NCBI RefSeq assembly: GCF_947501385.1
Contig: NZ_CANMVP010000013.1
Location: forward strand, 1 to 64,000
Length of the DNA stretch: 64,000 bases
Direction: 5' to 3'
From: an uncultured Polaribacter sp.
GTDB lineage: Bacteria > Bacteroidota > Bacteroidia > Flavobacteriales > Flavobacteriaceae
Shown piece by piece: positions 25,550 to 35,324 of this stretch. Below the pieces are notes generated by a model that saw nothing but the letters and a program-made list of their open reading frames with translations, made no database searches and was not told where the DNA came from. The position numbers and the translations under genes are program-made. Position 1 is the stretch's first letter; each line of letters opens with the position of its first letter.

Positions 25550-26719
25550 ATGGAAAATATAAATAAAAACAGACTGTTTTTAGCAAGTTGTTTAGCGCTA
25601 ATTACAACAGCAATGACATTTGCCATTAGAGCAAGATTAGAAACTGTTTTTGGATCAGAAGGAGTTGGTTTGTCACTAGAACAAATTGGGTATGCATTTG
25701 CACCCGCTTTTTTTGGTTTTACCATTGCAATGATTATTGGTGGGCCTTTGGTAGATTTTTTAGGAATTAAAAAAATTACATGGATTGCTTTTATCACACA
25801 TGCCGTAGGAATTATCCTCACTATTTTAGCAGATTCTATGACTTCATTATTCATTGCAACCTTATTTGTTGGTATTGGAAATGGGTTTGTAGAAGCCGCC
25901 TTAAATCCGTTAGTAACTTCAATGTATTCCAAAGAAAAAACAAAAATGTTGAATCGTTTTCATGTCTGGTTTCCTGGAGGAATTGTAATTGGTTCTATTG
26001 TTGGCTGGTTGGTGATGGATGTTTTAGGTTTGAATTGGCAAATTATGGTGGCTACCTTATTTATTCCTGCTATTAGCTATGCAATACTATTTTTTGGTCA
26101 AAAATTTCCTGTTACAGAACGAGTGCAAATGGGTATTAGCAATAAAAAAATGTTTTCAAGTGTCACAAAACCATTATTTCTTTTTATGGTTTTTTGTATG
26201 TTTTTAACCGCAGCATCAGAATTAGGAACCACACAAAGAATAGAATCATTGTTAAAAGAAACGGTAGCTGTCCCTTTATTGGTATTGGCTTTTATAAACG
26301 GAATTATGGCGTTAGGAAGATTGTTTGCAGGAGGCGCAATTCATAAATTAAAACCAGCAGGTATGTTGCTATTTTCAGCAATTTTTACCTTTATCGGTTT
26401 GTGGTTATTAACCATTACTTCAGGAGGAATGACGTTCGTATCTGCAGCAATTTTTGCAGTTGGTATTACTTTTTTCTGGCCAACTATGTTGGGTTTTGTG
26501 GCAGAATATCTGCCAGAAACAGGGGCATTAGGATTGTCTATAATGGGCGGAGCAGGGATGTTTTCTGTTTCTTTAGTATTGCCCGTTATGGGAAATTTAA
26601 TGGATAATGAAGGTGTAAATGAAGCACTAAGAACCATGTCTATTTTACCCGCCATACTTATCATAGCATTTTTAGGGTTAAATATCTATATGAAAAAAAT
26701 AAAAAAAATAAATTCCTAA
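25550..26719 (+). CDS. MFS sugar transporter
   Basis: An inner-membrane major facilitator of 389 residues with about 12 hydrophobic segments. It lacks a signal peptide. Segments such as FGFTIAMIIGGPLVDFLGIKK and GIGNGFVEAALNPLVTSMY (the A-like motif after helix 2 and the conserved helix 4-5 region) support the family. It lies in a tight operon (17 bp after the epimerase, 7 bp before the oxidoreductase) and probably imports a sugar or oxidised sugar released in the periplasm. Specificity is unknown. Confidence 0.9.
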   Translation: MENINKNRLFLASCLALITTAMTFAIRARLETVFGSEGVGLSLEQIGYAFAPAFFGFTIAMIIGGPLVDFLGIKKITWIAFITHAVGIILTILADSMTSLFIATLFVGIGNGFVEAALNPLVTSMYSKEKTKMLNRFHVWFPGGIVIGSIVGWLVMDVLGLNWQIMVATLFIPAISYAILFFGQKFPVTERVQMGISNKKMFSSVTKPLFLFMVFCMFLTAASELGTTQRIESLLKETVAVPLLVLAFINGIMALGRLFAGGAIHKLKPAGMLLFSAIFTFIGLWLLTITSGGMTFVSAAIFAVGITFFWPTMLGFVAEYLPETGALGLSIMGGAGMFSVSLVLPVMGNLMDNEGVNEALRTMSILPAILIIAFLGLNIYMKKIKKINS

Positions 26720-26726
26720 AGAAAGC

Positions 26727-27875
26727 ATGGCAAGAAAATTAAGAATGGGAATGATTGGTGGTGGAATTGGCTCTTTTATTGGCGATGTGCATAGAAAAGC
26801 AGCAGCCATAGACGGAATGATCAATTTGGTTTGCGGGGCTTTTAGTAGCAATGCAGAAAAATCTAAAAAATCGGGTCAAAAGTTATTTCTTTCTGATGAC
26901 AGATGTTATGGAAGTTTTGAGGAAATGATTACTGCGGAAAAAAACCTTCCAAAAGGAGAAAGAATGGATTTTGTATCGATTGTAACTCCAAATTACATGC
27001 ATTTTGAGCCCGCAAAATTGGCGTTAGAAAACGGTTTTCATGTAGTTTGTGACAAACCAATGACGCTAACAATGGAGGAAGCAATTGAGCTCGAAAAAAT
27101 AGTAGAAAAAACAGGGAAGTTATTTGCGCTAACGCATAATTATACAGGGCATCCTATGGTAAAACAAGCCAAAGCGATGGTTGCTAATGGAGATTTAGGA
27201 AAAATTCGAAAAATTCAAGTTCAGTATTTACAAGGTTGGTTGTCTACTGCTGTAGAAAAAACAGGTCAAAAACAAGCTTCTTGGAGAACAAATCCAAAAA
27301 AATCTGGAATTGGTGGTGCTTTGGGTGATATTGGAACCCACGCAGAAAATTTGGTCGAATATATAACAGGATTAAGAATCAAGGAAATTGCTGCAGATTT
27401 AGGCGTTTTTGGTGAGGATAGAGTTTTAGACGATGATGGTAACATACTGTTAAGAATGGAGAACGGTGCAAAAGGTACCATGTCTATTTCTCAAATTGCT
27501 TTGGGCGAAGAAAATAATTTAGCGATTAAAGTCTACGGAGAAAAAGCAAGTTTAGAGTGGCAGCAAGAAAATCCGAATCAATTAATTACACGTTGGTTAG
27601 CGCAACCTGTAAAAGTATTTACGCCTAACGGAAATGATTTGTATGAGGAAGCACTGAATGTTTCTCGTATTCCGGCAGGTCATCCCGAAGGATACTTAGA
27701 GGCATTTGCCACCATTTATAAGAATTTTGCCACACATCTAATGGCTGTTCGAGATGGAAGAGATATCGAAAATCCAGATTATCCAACAGTAAAAGATGGT
27801 GTAAGAGGAATGCAATTTATTTATGCCGCTGTAAAAAGTGATAAAAACAATTCAACTTGGACAAAGTTTAATTAG
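26727..27875 (+). CDS. Gfo/Idh/MocA family oxidoreductase
   Basis: An NAD(P)-dependent sugar oxidoreductase of 382 residues without a signal peptide. The Rossmann motif is RMGMIGGGIGSFIGDVHRKAA (from about residue 6, here split across GGGIGSFIG), the conserved CDKPMTLTMEEA (the EKP-type lysine) lies near residue 112, and GGALGDIGTHAENL holds the catalytic Asp/His pair near residue 200. Cytoplasmic, between an MFS transporter and a TIM-barrel isomerase. It could re-reduce a 3-keto sugar or oxidise a glycoside at C3. The equivalent gene set in gut Bacteroides acts in 3-keto-glycoside breakdown; the equivalence is my inference. Confidence 0.92.
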   Translation: MARKLRMGMIGGGIGSFIGDVHRKAAAIDGMINLVCGAFSSNAEKSKKSGQKLFLSDDRCYGSFEEMITAEKNLPKGERMDFVSIVTPNYMHFEPAKLALENGFHVVCDKPMTLTMEEAIELEKIVEKTGKLFALTHNYTGHPMVKQAKAMVANGDLGKIRKIQVQYLQGWLSTAVEKTGQKQASWRTNPKKSGIGGALGDIGTHAENLVEYITGLRIKEIAADLGVFGEDRVLDDDGNILLRMENGAKGTMSISQIALGEENNLAIKVYGEKASLEWQQENPNQLITRWLAQPVKVFTPNGNDLYEEALNVSRIPAGHPEGYLEAFATIYKNFATHLMAVRDGRDIENPDYPTVKDGVRGMQFIYAAVKSDKNNSTWTKFN

Positions 27876-27885
27876 AAAAATAATT

Positions 27886-27909
27886 CCTTCCCTCGGGGAA
27901 GGTTCGGAT
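27886..27909. repeat. CCTTCCC-GGGAAGG palindrome upstream of the second epimerase gene
   Basis: CCTTCCCTCGGGGAAGG followed by TTCGGATAG ends 5 bp before an ATG. A near copy (CCTTCCCTTTGGGAAGG then TTAGGATGGG) ends 3 bp before the sulP start at 50923, in the same orientation. Confidence 0.7.
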
Positions 27910-27914
27910 AGAAT

Positions 27915-28967
27915 ATGAAAAAAATAAAAGGACCTGCCGTTTTTTTAGCGCAGTTTGCTGGAGATAATGCGCCATTTAACACGTTAGATAACTTGTGCAA
28001 ATGGTTTGCAAATCTAGGATATAAAGGAGTACAGTTGCCTACTTGGGACAAAAGAATTATTGATATTGCCAAAGCTACAGAAAGTAAAAATTATTGCGAT
28101 GAAATTAAAGGAATCGTAAATGCTTATGGATTAGAAATTACTGAGCTTGCATCGCATTTACAAGGGCAATTGGTTGCAGTAAACCCTGCTTACAATACTA
28201 TGTTTGATGGTTTTGCACCAGAAAACTGTAGAAATAACCCAAAGAAAAGAACAGCATGGGCAGTGCAACAATTAAAAAATTGTGCAATTGCGAGCAAAAA
28301 TTTCGGATTAACTGTTCATGGAACCTTTTCGGGTTCTTTAATGTGGCACACGATGTATCCTTGGCCGCAAGCACCAAAAGATTTGGTAAAAATGGGTTTT
28401 GAAGAATTGGCAAAACGTTGGTTACCCATTTTAAATACGTTTGATGAAAATGGCGTAGCTGTTTGTTACGAAATTCATCCAGGAGAAGATTTGCACGACG
28501 GCATCACTTTTGAGCGTTTTTTAAAAGCAACAGGAAATCATAAAAGCGTAAATATTTTGTATGACCCAAGTCATTTTGTGTTGCAACAACTAGATTATTT
28601 AAAATACATTGATTATTACCATGAACATATCAAAATGTTTCATGTAAAAGATGCCGAATTTAATACTTCAGGAAAAAGTGGCGTGTATGGTGGTTATCAA
28701 GATTGGAAAGACAGAGCTGGTAGATTTAGGTCTCTAGGCGACGGACAAATAGATTTTAAAAGTATTTTTTCTAAATTAACCCAATACGATTGTGATGTTT
28801 GGGCAGTTTTAGAATGGGAGTGTTGTATTAAGTCTCCAGAACAAGGCGCAAAGGAAGGTGCACCATTCATTCAAAATCATATTATCGATGTAACTGAAAA
28901 AAGTTTTGATGATTTTGCAGGTGGTTCAGTAGACAAGCAACAATTAAAAAATATTTTAGGAATTTAA
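27915..28967 (+). CDS. Sugar phosphate isomerase/epimerase family protein (TIM barrel)
   Basis: A 350-residue xylose isomerase-like TIM barrel without a signal peptide, so cytoplasmic. Likely metal ligands are Glu in VCYEIHPGEDLHDG (about residue 182), Asp in ILYDPSHFVL (about 217), His in IKMFHVKDAEF (about 245) and Glu in AVLEWECCIKSP (about 300). It is the last gene of the plus-strand sugar arm, with a dispersed palindrome just before its start codon. It probably isomerises or cleaves the sugar handled by the preceding oxidoreductase. The reaction is not determined by the sequence. Confidence 0.9.
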   Translation: MKKIKGPAVFLAQFAGDNAPFNTLDNLCKWFANLGYKGVQLPTWDKRIIDIAKATESKNYCDEIKGIVNAYGLEITELASHLQGQLVAVNPAYNTMFDGFAPENCRNNPKKRTAWAVQQLKNCAIASKNFGLTVHGTFSGSLMWHTMYPWPQAPKDLVKMGFEELAKRWLPILNTFDENGVAVCYEIHPGEDLHDGITFERFLKATGNHKSVNILYDPSHFVLQQLDYLKYIDYYHEHIKMFHVKDAEFNTSGKSGVYGGYQDWKDRAGRFRSLGDGQIDFKSIFSKLTQYDCDVWAVLEWECCIKSPEQGAKEGAPFIQNHIIDVTEKSFDDFAGGSVDKQQLKNILGI

Positions 28968-29013
28968 AAAAATAAAAAATCCTTCTTAAAAATAGAAATC
29001 GAAACTAACATTT

Positions 29014-29841
29014 TCAAACCTTAACCGTAAACATCGGTTTTAAGGCTTTTTTAGACAAGTTTTTGGCAACGCTTCCTCTAAATAAGTGAGAAATTCCGCT
29101 TCTACCATGAGTACTTAAGGCAATTAAATCTGCGTTTTTTTCTCTAGAAAAGTTAATGATTCCTTTTTCAACAGAAGTATCGTTGTAAATATTTATAGAA
29201 TATTTTGGTAATTTGTGCCCTTTTATAAACTCTTTTACGTTTTGCTCAGCATTGTGAGTAATTTCAAAATGTGAAGGTGTATTTACTTTTAACAAATGTA
29301 TTTTACTTTCAAACGCATTTGCAAAATTTAAGAACTTAGCAAACACTTCTTTGTTGTCTTTTTTAAAGTTAGAAGCAAAAACCAAATTCTTTAATTTAAA
29401 GTTCTTACTATCTCTTTTTACTACAATAACAGGTCTTTTCGAGCTTCTAACAATTTTTTCTGTATTAGAACCAATCACTATTTCTTCGAATTCAGAGTGA
29501 CCTTTTGAACCCATAATAATTAAATCTGCATCAATTTTATCTGCATATTTTTTAATCCCGTTATACGGAGTGTTTAATTTTATAAAATATTCAACAGCAA
29601 TATCTTCAGAAAAAAACTTGGCTTTAAAATATAAAACTTTTTCTCTTGTTTTTCTTAAATACAGCATGCTTTCAGGGATGCTAAACTTGCTGCTTGCACC
29701 CATATCTACAACGCCAGAAGGGAGCTCTATCATGTGTATCAAATACACTGTGGCATTGGTTTTTTTAGCAATTTTAGATGCTATTTTAGTAGCATATTCA
29801 GACGGTTTAGAAAAATCGATGGGAACTAGAATTTTTTTCAT
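29014..29841 (-). CDS. Universal stress protein, tandem UspA domains
   Basis: A 275-residue cytoplasmic protein made of two Usp domains. The first starts MKKILVPIDFSKPSEYATK and ends with the nucleotide-loop motif GSKGHSEFEEIVIGSNTEK and PVIVVKRD. The second starts near residue 150 and ends with STHGRSGISHLFRGS and MFTVKV. Both glycine-rich loops fit the ATP-binding Usp type. It is a single gene, divergent from rimP, with no operon partner. Confidence 0.93.
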   Translation of the reverse strand: MKKILVPIDFSKPSEYATKIASKIAKKTNATVYLIHMIELPSGVVDMGASSKFSIPESMLYLRKTREKVLYFKAKFFSEDIAVEYFIKLNTPYNGIKKYADKIDADLIIMGSKGHSEFEEIVIGSNTEKIVRSSKRPVIVVKRDSKNFKLKNLVFASNFKKDNKEVFAKFLNFANAFESKIHLLKVNTPSHFEITHNAEQNVKEFIKGHKLPKYSINIYNDTSVEKGIINFSREKNADLIALSTHGRSGISHLFRGSVAKNLSKKALKPMFTVKV

Positions 29842-29909
29842 AAGTCAGAATTTTAAGAGATGAATTTGGTGATATCTAAAGTTACAAAAAAATAATGAAT
29901 TAGAGTTGG

Positions 29910-29940
29910 TTTGGTAAATCATAAACAATTCGTATATTTG
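29910..29940 (+). promoter_or_regulatory. Promoter of the rimP-nusA-infB operon
   Basis: TTTG (29910-29913), 19 bp, then TATATTTG (29933-29940): a full match to the Bacteroidetes housekeeping promoter (-33 TTTG, -7 TAnnTTTG). Transcription should start near 29947. Confidence 0.75.
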
Positions 29941-29970
29941 CACCGAAATTTATGGCAAATGGAGAAATGA

Positions 29971-29995
29971 AGGGGACTTAAAGTCCCCTCTTTTT
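29971..29995 (+). terminator. Terminator-like hairpin in the rimP leader
   Basis: AGGGGACTT (29971-29979) and AAGTCCCCT (29981-29989) can form a strong stem, followed by C and TTTTT. It lies between the promoter and rimP, so it would be an attenuator in the 5' untranslated RNA rather than an end-of-operon terminator. Because NusA, encoded downstream, acts at such hairpins, autoregulation is possible. Confidence 0.65.
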
Positions 29996-30017
29996 ATACT
30001 TCATTTTAAGGATTAAG

Positions 30018-30479
30018 ATGGATCAAAATAAAATAAAAGACTTAGTAGACGAAGCATTGGCACTTAATGAGTCTTTGTTCTTAATAGATTTATCAATCTC
30101 TCTAAACAATAAGATTCAAGTTACTGTAGACGGAGATAATGGTGTTCCTTTAAGTGAATGCATGCGTATTAGTAGAACTATAAACAATAATTTAGATAGA
30201 GAAGAAGAAGATTTCTCACTAGAAGTTTCTACACCAGATATTTCTCACGCATTAACAAAAAAGAGACAGTATATTAAAAATATCGGCAGAATATTAAAAG
30301 TAAAAACTGCAGCAGAAGAATTAGAAGGCACTTTGGTAGTAGCAGATGAAGATAAAATAGTGCTACAATGGAAAGCCAGAGAACCAAAACCAGTTGGTAA
30401 AGGTAAAGTTACTGTAGAAAAAACAGCAACGCTAGCATATAAGGAGATTAAAGAAGCAAAAGTGAAAATTGTATATTAA
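30018..30479 (+). CDS. rimP: Ribosome maturation factor RimP
   Basis: Assists assembly of the 30S ribosomal subunit. The 153-residue length is standard. The central LEVSTPDISHALTKKRQY matches the RimP motif (typically V-S-S-P-G), and a C-terminal beta-barrel segment LEGTLVVADEDKIVLQWK follows. First gene of the conserved rimP-nusA-infB operon, 12 bp before nusA. Cytoplasmic. Confidence 0.95.
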   Translation: MDQNKIKDLVDEALALNESLFLIDLSISLNNKIQVTVDGDNGVPLSECMRISRTINNNLDREEEDFSLEVSTPDISHALTKKRQYIKNIGRILKVKTAAEELEGTLVVADEDKIVLQWKAREPKPVGKGKVTVEKTATLAYKEIKEAKVKIVY

Positions 30480-30491
30480 GCAAAAAATGTA

Positions 30492-31748
30492 ATGGAGAAT
30501 ATAGCATTAATTGATTCGTTTTCAGAATTTAAAGATAACAAAAGCATAGACAGAGTAACATTAATGTCTATTTTAGAAGAAGTATTTAGAGCTGCTTTAA
30601 AGCGTAAGTTTGGTTCTGATGATAATTTTGATATTATTATCAACCCAGATAAAGGAGATTTAGAAATTTGGAGAAATAGAGTTGTTGTTGCCGATGGTTT
30701 TTCTGAAGATGATAATGAAGAGATAGAGCTTGCAGAAGCAAGATTGATTGAGCCAGATTTTGAAATTGGAGAAGATGTTTCTGAAGAAGTAAAATTAATA
30801 GATTTAGGAAGAAGAGCCATTTTAGCATTACGTCAAAACTTAATTTCTAAAATATATGAACATGATAGTACAAATATCTTTAAGCAATTTAAAGAATTAG
30901 AAGGCGAGTTATACAGTGCAGAAGTACACCACATTCGTCACAATGCTATTATTTTGTTAGATGATGATGGAAACGAAATCGTATTGCCAAAAAGTGAGCA
31001 AATTCGTTCAGACTTTTTTAGAAAAGGAGATTCTGTAAGAGGTGTTATAAAAACAGTAGAATTAAGAGGAAACAAACCAGCAATTATATTGTCTAGAACC
31101 TCTCCGTTATTTCTAAATAAATTATTCGAGCAAGAAATTCCAGAAGTTTTTGATGGTTTAATTACTGTAGAAGGAGTTGCAAGAATACCAGGAGAAAAGG
31201 CAAAAGTAGCGGTAGATTCTTATGATGATAGAATAGATCCTGTAGGAGCTTGTGTAGGTGTAAAAGGTTCAAGAATTCATGGCATAGTTCGTGAATTGGG
31301 TAATGAAAATATTGACGTGATTAATTATACCAAAAACGAACAACTGTTTATTTCAAGAGCATTAAGTCCTGCAAAAGTGACTTCAATGGAAATTGAAATG
31401 TATGAAGAAGAAAAGAATGGTAAAAAAGGACGTGTAAGTGTACTTTTAAAACCAGAAGAAGTTTCTAAAGCAATTGGTAGAGGTGGTGTTAATATTCGTT
31501 TAGCGAGCGAATTAACAGGTTACGAAATAGATGTTAAGAGAGAAGGTCTTGAAGAAGAAGATGTAGAATTAACAGAATTCGGAGATGAAATCGAAGATTG
31601 GGTAATTGTAGAATTCAAAAAGATTGGTTTAGATACGGCAAGAAGCGTATTAGAAACTAGTGTAGAAGAATTGGTAAAAAGAACAGATTTAGAAGAAGAA
31701 ACAATTCTAGATGTTCAGAGAATTTTGAAAGAAGAATTCGAAGACTAG
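30492..31748 (+). CDS. nusA: Transcription termination/antitermination factor NusA
   Basis: Binds RNA polymerase and affects pausing, termination and antitermination. The 418-residue protein has the N-terminal polymerase-binding domain (about 1-130), an S1 domain (from about 135, GELYSAEVHHIR), then KH domains with VGVKGSRIHGIVRELG (about 255-270) and AIGRGGVNIRLASELTGYEI (about 325-344). A short acidic C-terminus replaces the AR repeats of E. coli NusA. It is co-oriented with rimP and infB. It may regulate its own operon at the leader hairpin. Confidence 0.96.
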   Translation: MENIALIDSFSEFKDNKSIDRVTLMSILEEVFRAALKRKFGSDDNFDIIINPDKGDLEIWRNRVVVADGFSEDDNEEIELAEARLIEPDFEIGEDVSEEVKLIDLGRRAILALRQNLISKIYEHDSTNIFKQFKELEGELYSAEVHHIRHNAIILLDDDGNEIVLPKSEQIRSDFFRKGDSVRGVIKTVELRGNKPAIILSRTSPLFLNKLFEQEIPEVFDGLITVEGVARIPGEKAKVAVDSYDDRIDPVGACVGVKGSRIHGIVRELGNENIDVINYTKNEQLFISRALSPAKVTSMEIEMYEEEKNGKKGRVSVLLKPEEVSKAIGRGGVNIRLASELTGYEIDVKREGLEEEDVELTEFGDEIEDWVIVEFKKIGLDTARSVLETSVEELVKRTDLEEETILDVQRILKEEFED

Positions 31749-31813
31749 TTTAAAATTATAGAGTAATCGTAAAAAAGTATATTTTTACAAATTAAAAGGC
31801 TAAAAAATAATAT

Positions 31814-34654
31814 ATGTCTGAAGGCAAAACAACGAGGCTTAATAAGGTTTTAAGAGAATTAAATATTTCTCTAGATAGAGCAGTAGAATATTTAGCAGAT
31901 AAAGGTCATGAAATAGAATCTAGACCTACTACTAAAATTTCTGGTGATGTCTATCAAGTCCTGCTAGATGGTTTCCAAACAGATGCTAGTAAAAAAGCAG
32001 CTTCTAAAGAGGTTGGTGAAGAAAAGCGAAAAGAAAAGGAAGCAATTCGTGCAGAACTAGAAGCGAAGCAAGAGCAGAAAAGAGCAGAAGACGCTAAGAA
32101 AGAAGAAGTTTTAAAAGCCAAAGCTAAAAAAGTAGAGGTTAAAACTGTAGGTAAAATAGACATCGATAACATTGGTAAAAAGCCAGATGATAAAAAAGAT
32201 GTTGTAGCAGAAAAACCAAAAGAGGAAGCTCCAAAAGCGGTTGAGCCAGAGAAAGAGGTTGTTGTAGAAAAACCAAAAGAAGAGGTAATTAAAGCACAAG
32301 TGCCAAAATTAAAAGGACTTAAGGTTGTTAATGTTGAAACACCTGCTTCTAAAATAGAAAAAGAGGCCTCTAAAGTAGAGAAAAAAATAGAAGGAAAAAC
32401 GGACGCTTCGAAAGAAGACGAGAAAGTCGAAGAAGTTACTGCAGAAAACGCAGAAGCTATTAAGACACAGTATAAGAAGCTAGACGGGCCAAACTTTACA
32501 GGTAAGAAAATTGATTTAAAACAATTTGAAAAGCCTAAAAAGAAGAAGCCAGATCCTAAAAAGGATACAGCCTCAGATCCTAGAAAAAAACGTAAACGTA
32601 TCAGCAAACCTGGTACACCAGCCCCAAATGCACCAAGACCAAGAGGAACGGGCCCTAGAGGTGCAAACAGTGCTGCAGGTAATAACAGACCTGGTTTTAG
32701 AGGAGGAGCAAGAGGAGGTCAAAGATCACCTGCCGTTAAGAAAGAAGAACCAACAGAAGCAGATATTCAAAAGCAAGTAAGAGAAACGCTAGAAAAACTT
32801 CAAGGGAAATCTTCTAGAGGAAAAGGAGCAAAATATCGTAGAAATAAAAGAGAAGCGCACAGAGAGCATACAGAAGCAGAATTAGAAGCACAAGCTTTAG
32901 ATAATAAGATCTTAAAAGTAACAGAATTTGTTACGGTAAGTGAAGTTGCCACAATGATGGAAGTTCCTGTAACAAACATTATTTCAGCATGTATGTCTTT
33001 AGGAATGATGGTGACAATGAATCAGCGTTTAGATGCTGAAACATTGGTAATTGTTGCAGAAGAATTTAACCACAAAGTAGAATTTGTAGGTGCAGAAGTA
33101 GAAGAATCTATAGAAGAAATAGAAGACAAACCAGAAGATTTAGAAACACGTGCGCCAATTATTACGGTAATGGGTCACGTAGATCATGGTAAAACTTCTT
33201 TATTAGATTATATTAGAAAAGCAAATGTAATTGAAGGTGAAAGTGGAGGAATTACGCAACATATTGGAGCATACTCTGTAAAAGTTGGAGATCAAAAAAT
33301 TGCATTTTTAGATACACCAGGTCACGAAGCCTTTACGGCAATGAGAGCGCGTGGTGCACAAGTTACAGATTTAGTAATTATTGTAGTTGCGGCAGATGAT
33401 GATGTTATGCCACAAACCAAAGAGGCAATTTCTCATGCACAAGCTGCAGGAGTTCCAATCATATTTGCAATCAATAAGATCGATAAGCCAAACGCAAATC
33501 CAGATAATGTAAAAACACAATTATCTTCAATGAATTTATTAATTGAAGAATGGGGTGGAAGCATTCAATCACAAGATATTTCTGCAAAAACAGGAGAAGG
33601 TATTCCAGAATTGTTAGAAAAAGTTTTATTAGAAGCAGAGGTTTTAGAATTGAAAGCAAACCCTAATAAAAATGCAGTTGGTGCAGTTGTTGAAGCCTTA
33701 TTAGATAAAGGTAGAGGATATGTTTCTACCATATTAGTACAAGCAGGAACTTTAAAAATTGGAGATTACTTATTAGCTGGTAAGCACAGTGGTAAGGTAA
33801 GAGCAATGTTTGATGATAAAGGGAATAACTTGCAAAAAGCAGGACCTTCTACACCAGTATCAATTCTAGGATTAGATGGCGCGCCACAAGCAGGAGATAA
33901 GTTTGTTGTTTTTGATGATGAAAGAGAAGCGAAACAAATCGCTTCGAAACGTTCTCAATTACAACGCGAGCAATCTGTTAGAACTCAGAAAACATTAACC
34001 TTAGATGAAATCGGACGTAGAATTGCCTTAGGAGACTTTAAAGAATTAAACATCATCTTAAAAGGAGATGTAGATGGTTCTGTAGAGGCCTTAACAGATT
34101 CTTTCCAGAAATTGTCTACAGAAGAAATTCAAGTAAATATTTTACACAAAGGTGTTGGTGCCATTACAGAAAGCGATGTTTTATTAGCAACAGCTTCCGA
34201 TGCAATTATTGTAGGATTTAATGTACGTCCGCAAGGAAACGCAAGAATGATTGCAGACAAAGAAGAAGTAGATATTAGAACCTATTCTATTATTTACGAT
34301 GCAATTGGCGACTTAAAAGATGCCATGGAAGGAATGTTATCTCCAGAAATGAAAGAAGAAGTTTCTGGTACAGTAGAAATTAGAGAAGTCTATAAAATTT
34401 CTAAAGTAGGTAATATTGCAGGTTGTATGGTAATATCTGGTAAAATATTTAGAGATTCTAAAGTTAGAATTATTAGAGAAGGAATTGTAGTTCACGACGG
34501 AGTTTTATCATCATTAAAACGATTTAAAGACGATGTTAAAGAAGTTGCAAAAGGATATGATTGTGGACTTCAATTGAAGAACTACAATGACATACAAGAA
34601 GGCGACGTGATTGAAGCTTATAAAGAAGTAGCAGTTAAAAAGAAATTAAAATAA
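31814..34654 (+). CDS. infB: Translation initiation factor IF-2
   Basis: The GTPase that places initiator tRNA on the 30S subunit. At 946 residues it has an N-terminal helical segment ([20 protein letters not shown], residues 15-34), a long Lys/Glu/Ala-rich low-complexity linker (about 55-330, including a Gly/Arg-rich part near 285-310), and the conserved C-terminal half: the G1 loop [16 protein letters not shown] (about 454), [27 protein letters not shown], then domains II-IV. Third gene of rimP-nusA-infB. The biased linker composition explains the long antisense frames opposite it. Confidence 0.97.
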   Translation: MSEGKTTRLNKVLRELNISLDRAVEYLADKGHEIESRPTTKISGDVYQVLLDGFQTDASKKAASKEVGEEKRKEKEAIRAELEAKQEQKRAEDAKKEEVLKAKAKKVEVKTVGKIDIDNIGKKPDDKKDVVAEKPKEEAPKAVEPEKEVVVEKPKEEVIKAQVPKLKGLKVVNVETPASKIEKEASKVEKKIEGKTDASKEDEKVEEVTAENAEAIKTQYKKLDGPNFTGKKIDLKQFEKPKKKKPDPKKDTASDPRKKRKRISKPGTPAPNAPRPRGTGPRGANSAAGNNRPGFRGGARGGQRSPAVKKEEPTEADIQKQVRETLEKLQGKSSRGKGAKYRRNKREAHREHTEAELEAQALDNKILKVTEFVTVSEVATMMEVPVTNIISACMSLGMMVTMNQRLDAETLVIVAEEFNHKVEFVGAEVEESIEEIEDKPEDLETRAPIITVMGHVDHGKTSLLDYIRKANVIEGESGGITQHIGAYSVKVGDQKIAFLDTPGHEAFTAMRARGAQVTDLVIIVVAADDDVMPQTKEAISHAQAAGVPIIFAINKIDKPNANPDNVKTQLSSMNLLIEEWGGSIQSQDISAKTGEGIPELLEKVLLEAEVLELKANPNKNAVGAVVEALLDKGRGYVSTILVQAGTLKIGDYLLAGKHSGKVRAMFDDKGNNLQKAGPSTPVSILGLDGAPQAGDKFVVFDDEREAKQIASKRSQLQREQSVRTQKTLTLDEIGRRIALGDFKELNIILKGDVDGSVEALTDSFQKLSTEEIQVNILHKGVGAITESDVLLATASDAIIVGFNVRPQGNARMIADKEEVDIRTYSIIYDAIGDLKDAMEGMLSPEMKEEVSGTVEIREVYKISKVGNIAGCMVISGKIFRDSKVRIIREGIVVHDGVLSSLKRFKDDVKEVAKGYDCGLQLKNYNDIQEGDVIEAYKEVAVKKKLK

Positions 34655-34674
34655 AGTAGTTTCTTAGATAAATT

Positions 34675-34707
34675 AAAAGCCGAAATTCTATAGAATTTCG
34701 GCTTTTT
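34675..34707. terminator. Bidirectional terminator between infB and the SPOR gene
   Basis: AAAAGCCGAAATTC and GAATTTCGGCTTTT form a perfect 14-bp stem around TATA, with A-rich and T-rich sides. It serves both convergent genes. Confidence 0.9.
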
Positions 34708-34754
34708 ATATATATGTTCAGTCGCTATCAAAAGGAAGACATTTACAAACTAAA

Positions 34755-35123
34755 TTATTTTCCTACAGGAACAACAATCGTCCCAGAGAACTCATTTCTA
34801 AAAAGTAAGTTCGCTCTGTCAGCCTCCAATTTTGTTTTGTAATTCCCCACTTGTACTTTCCATTCAGGTGAATTGTAAATTAGTTTAGAAGCTACACGAG
34901 GATATAAAATTCTAAATCTAGAGCGTTTGCTTTTGGCGTTTCGTTCCGCTCCGTTATAAATTTGAATGACATAACCAAAACCAACAGTTTTGTTGTAATT
35001 TCTCTTTTTTTCTAGGAGCTTTTTTATAGATTCACTACTATTTGTTACATTTTGAGAGCATAAAACCCCAGCATTTGATATAAAAATGAATAAAAATATC
35101 TTTAAAAAAAGTGTGTTTTTCAT
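34755..35123 (-). CDS. SPOR domain-containing exported protein
   Basis: A small protein of 122 residues with an N-terminal signal peptide (MKNTLFLKIFLFIFISNAGVLCS; a Cys near residue 22 might be a lipid site). It ends in a SPOR-like domain: FGYVIQIYNGAERNA near residue 48 and WKVQVGNYKTKLEADRANLLF near residue 87. SPOR domains bind denuded peptidoglycan, so a periplasmic cell-wall role is likely. Single gene, convergent with infB. Confidence 0.82.
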   Translation of the reverse strand: MKNTLFLKIFLFIFISNAGVLCSQNVTNSSESIKKLLEKKRNYNKTVGFGYVIQIYNGAERNAKSKRSRFRILYPRVASKLIYNSPEWKVQVGNYKTKLEADRANLLFRNEFSGTIVVPVGK

Positions 35124-35248
35124 AATTTAAAATGTTTCTACAAAAATAACGACTTGCTAGCGAATAAATTGAATATGCTGCTTATTTAGAACTGTTATAA
35201 ATTGATATTTAAGATTCTATTCCTTTTCCACAATTTAGTAATATGTAG

Positions 35249-35256
35249 TATTTTTG
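35249..35256 (+). promoter_or_regulatory. Possible -7 box of the act-cox operon
   Basis: TATTTTTG fits TAnnTTTG and lies 69 bp before actA. The -33 element is poor, so this is tentative. It is the best-placed match in the region before the operon. Confidence 0.35.
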
Positions 35257-35324
35257 TAGAACTGTTCAGAAACGGTTTTTTTTGAACGAATTTGTACTCG
35301 ATACTAAAATTATAGTTTGTAAAT

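Noticed and set aside
25504..25932. Minus-strand 142-residue frame opposite the MFS gene
   Set aside because: Entirely inside a convincing transporter gene; residue use is typical of antisense to hydrophobic helices.
20122..28967. Polysaccharide utilisation locus
   Set aside because: No SusC/SusD pair, glycoside hydrolase or sulfatase is present; the gene set fits oxidative sugar metabolism better.
31954..32607. Long Ser/Phe-rich minus-strand frame opposite infB
   Set aside because: It mirrors the Lys/Glu-rich linker of IF-2; the composition is an antisense artefact, with no motif or plausible start context.
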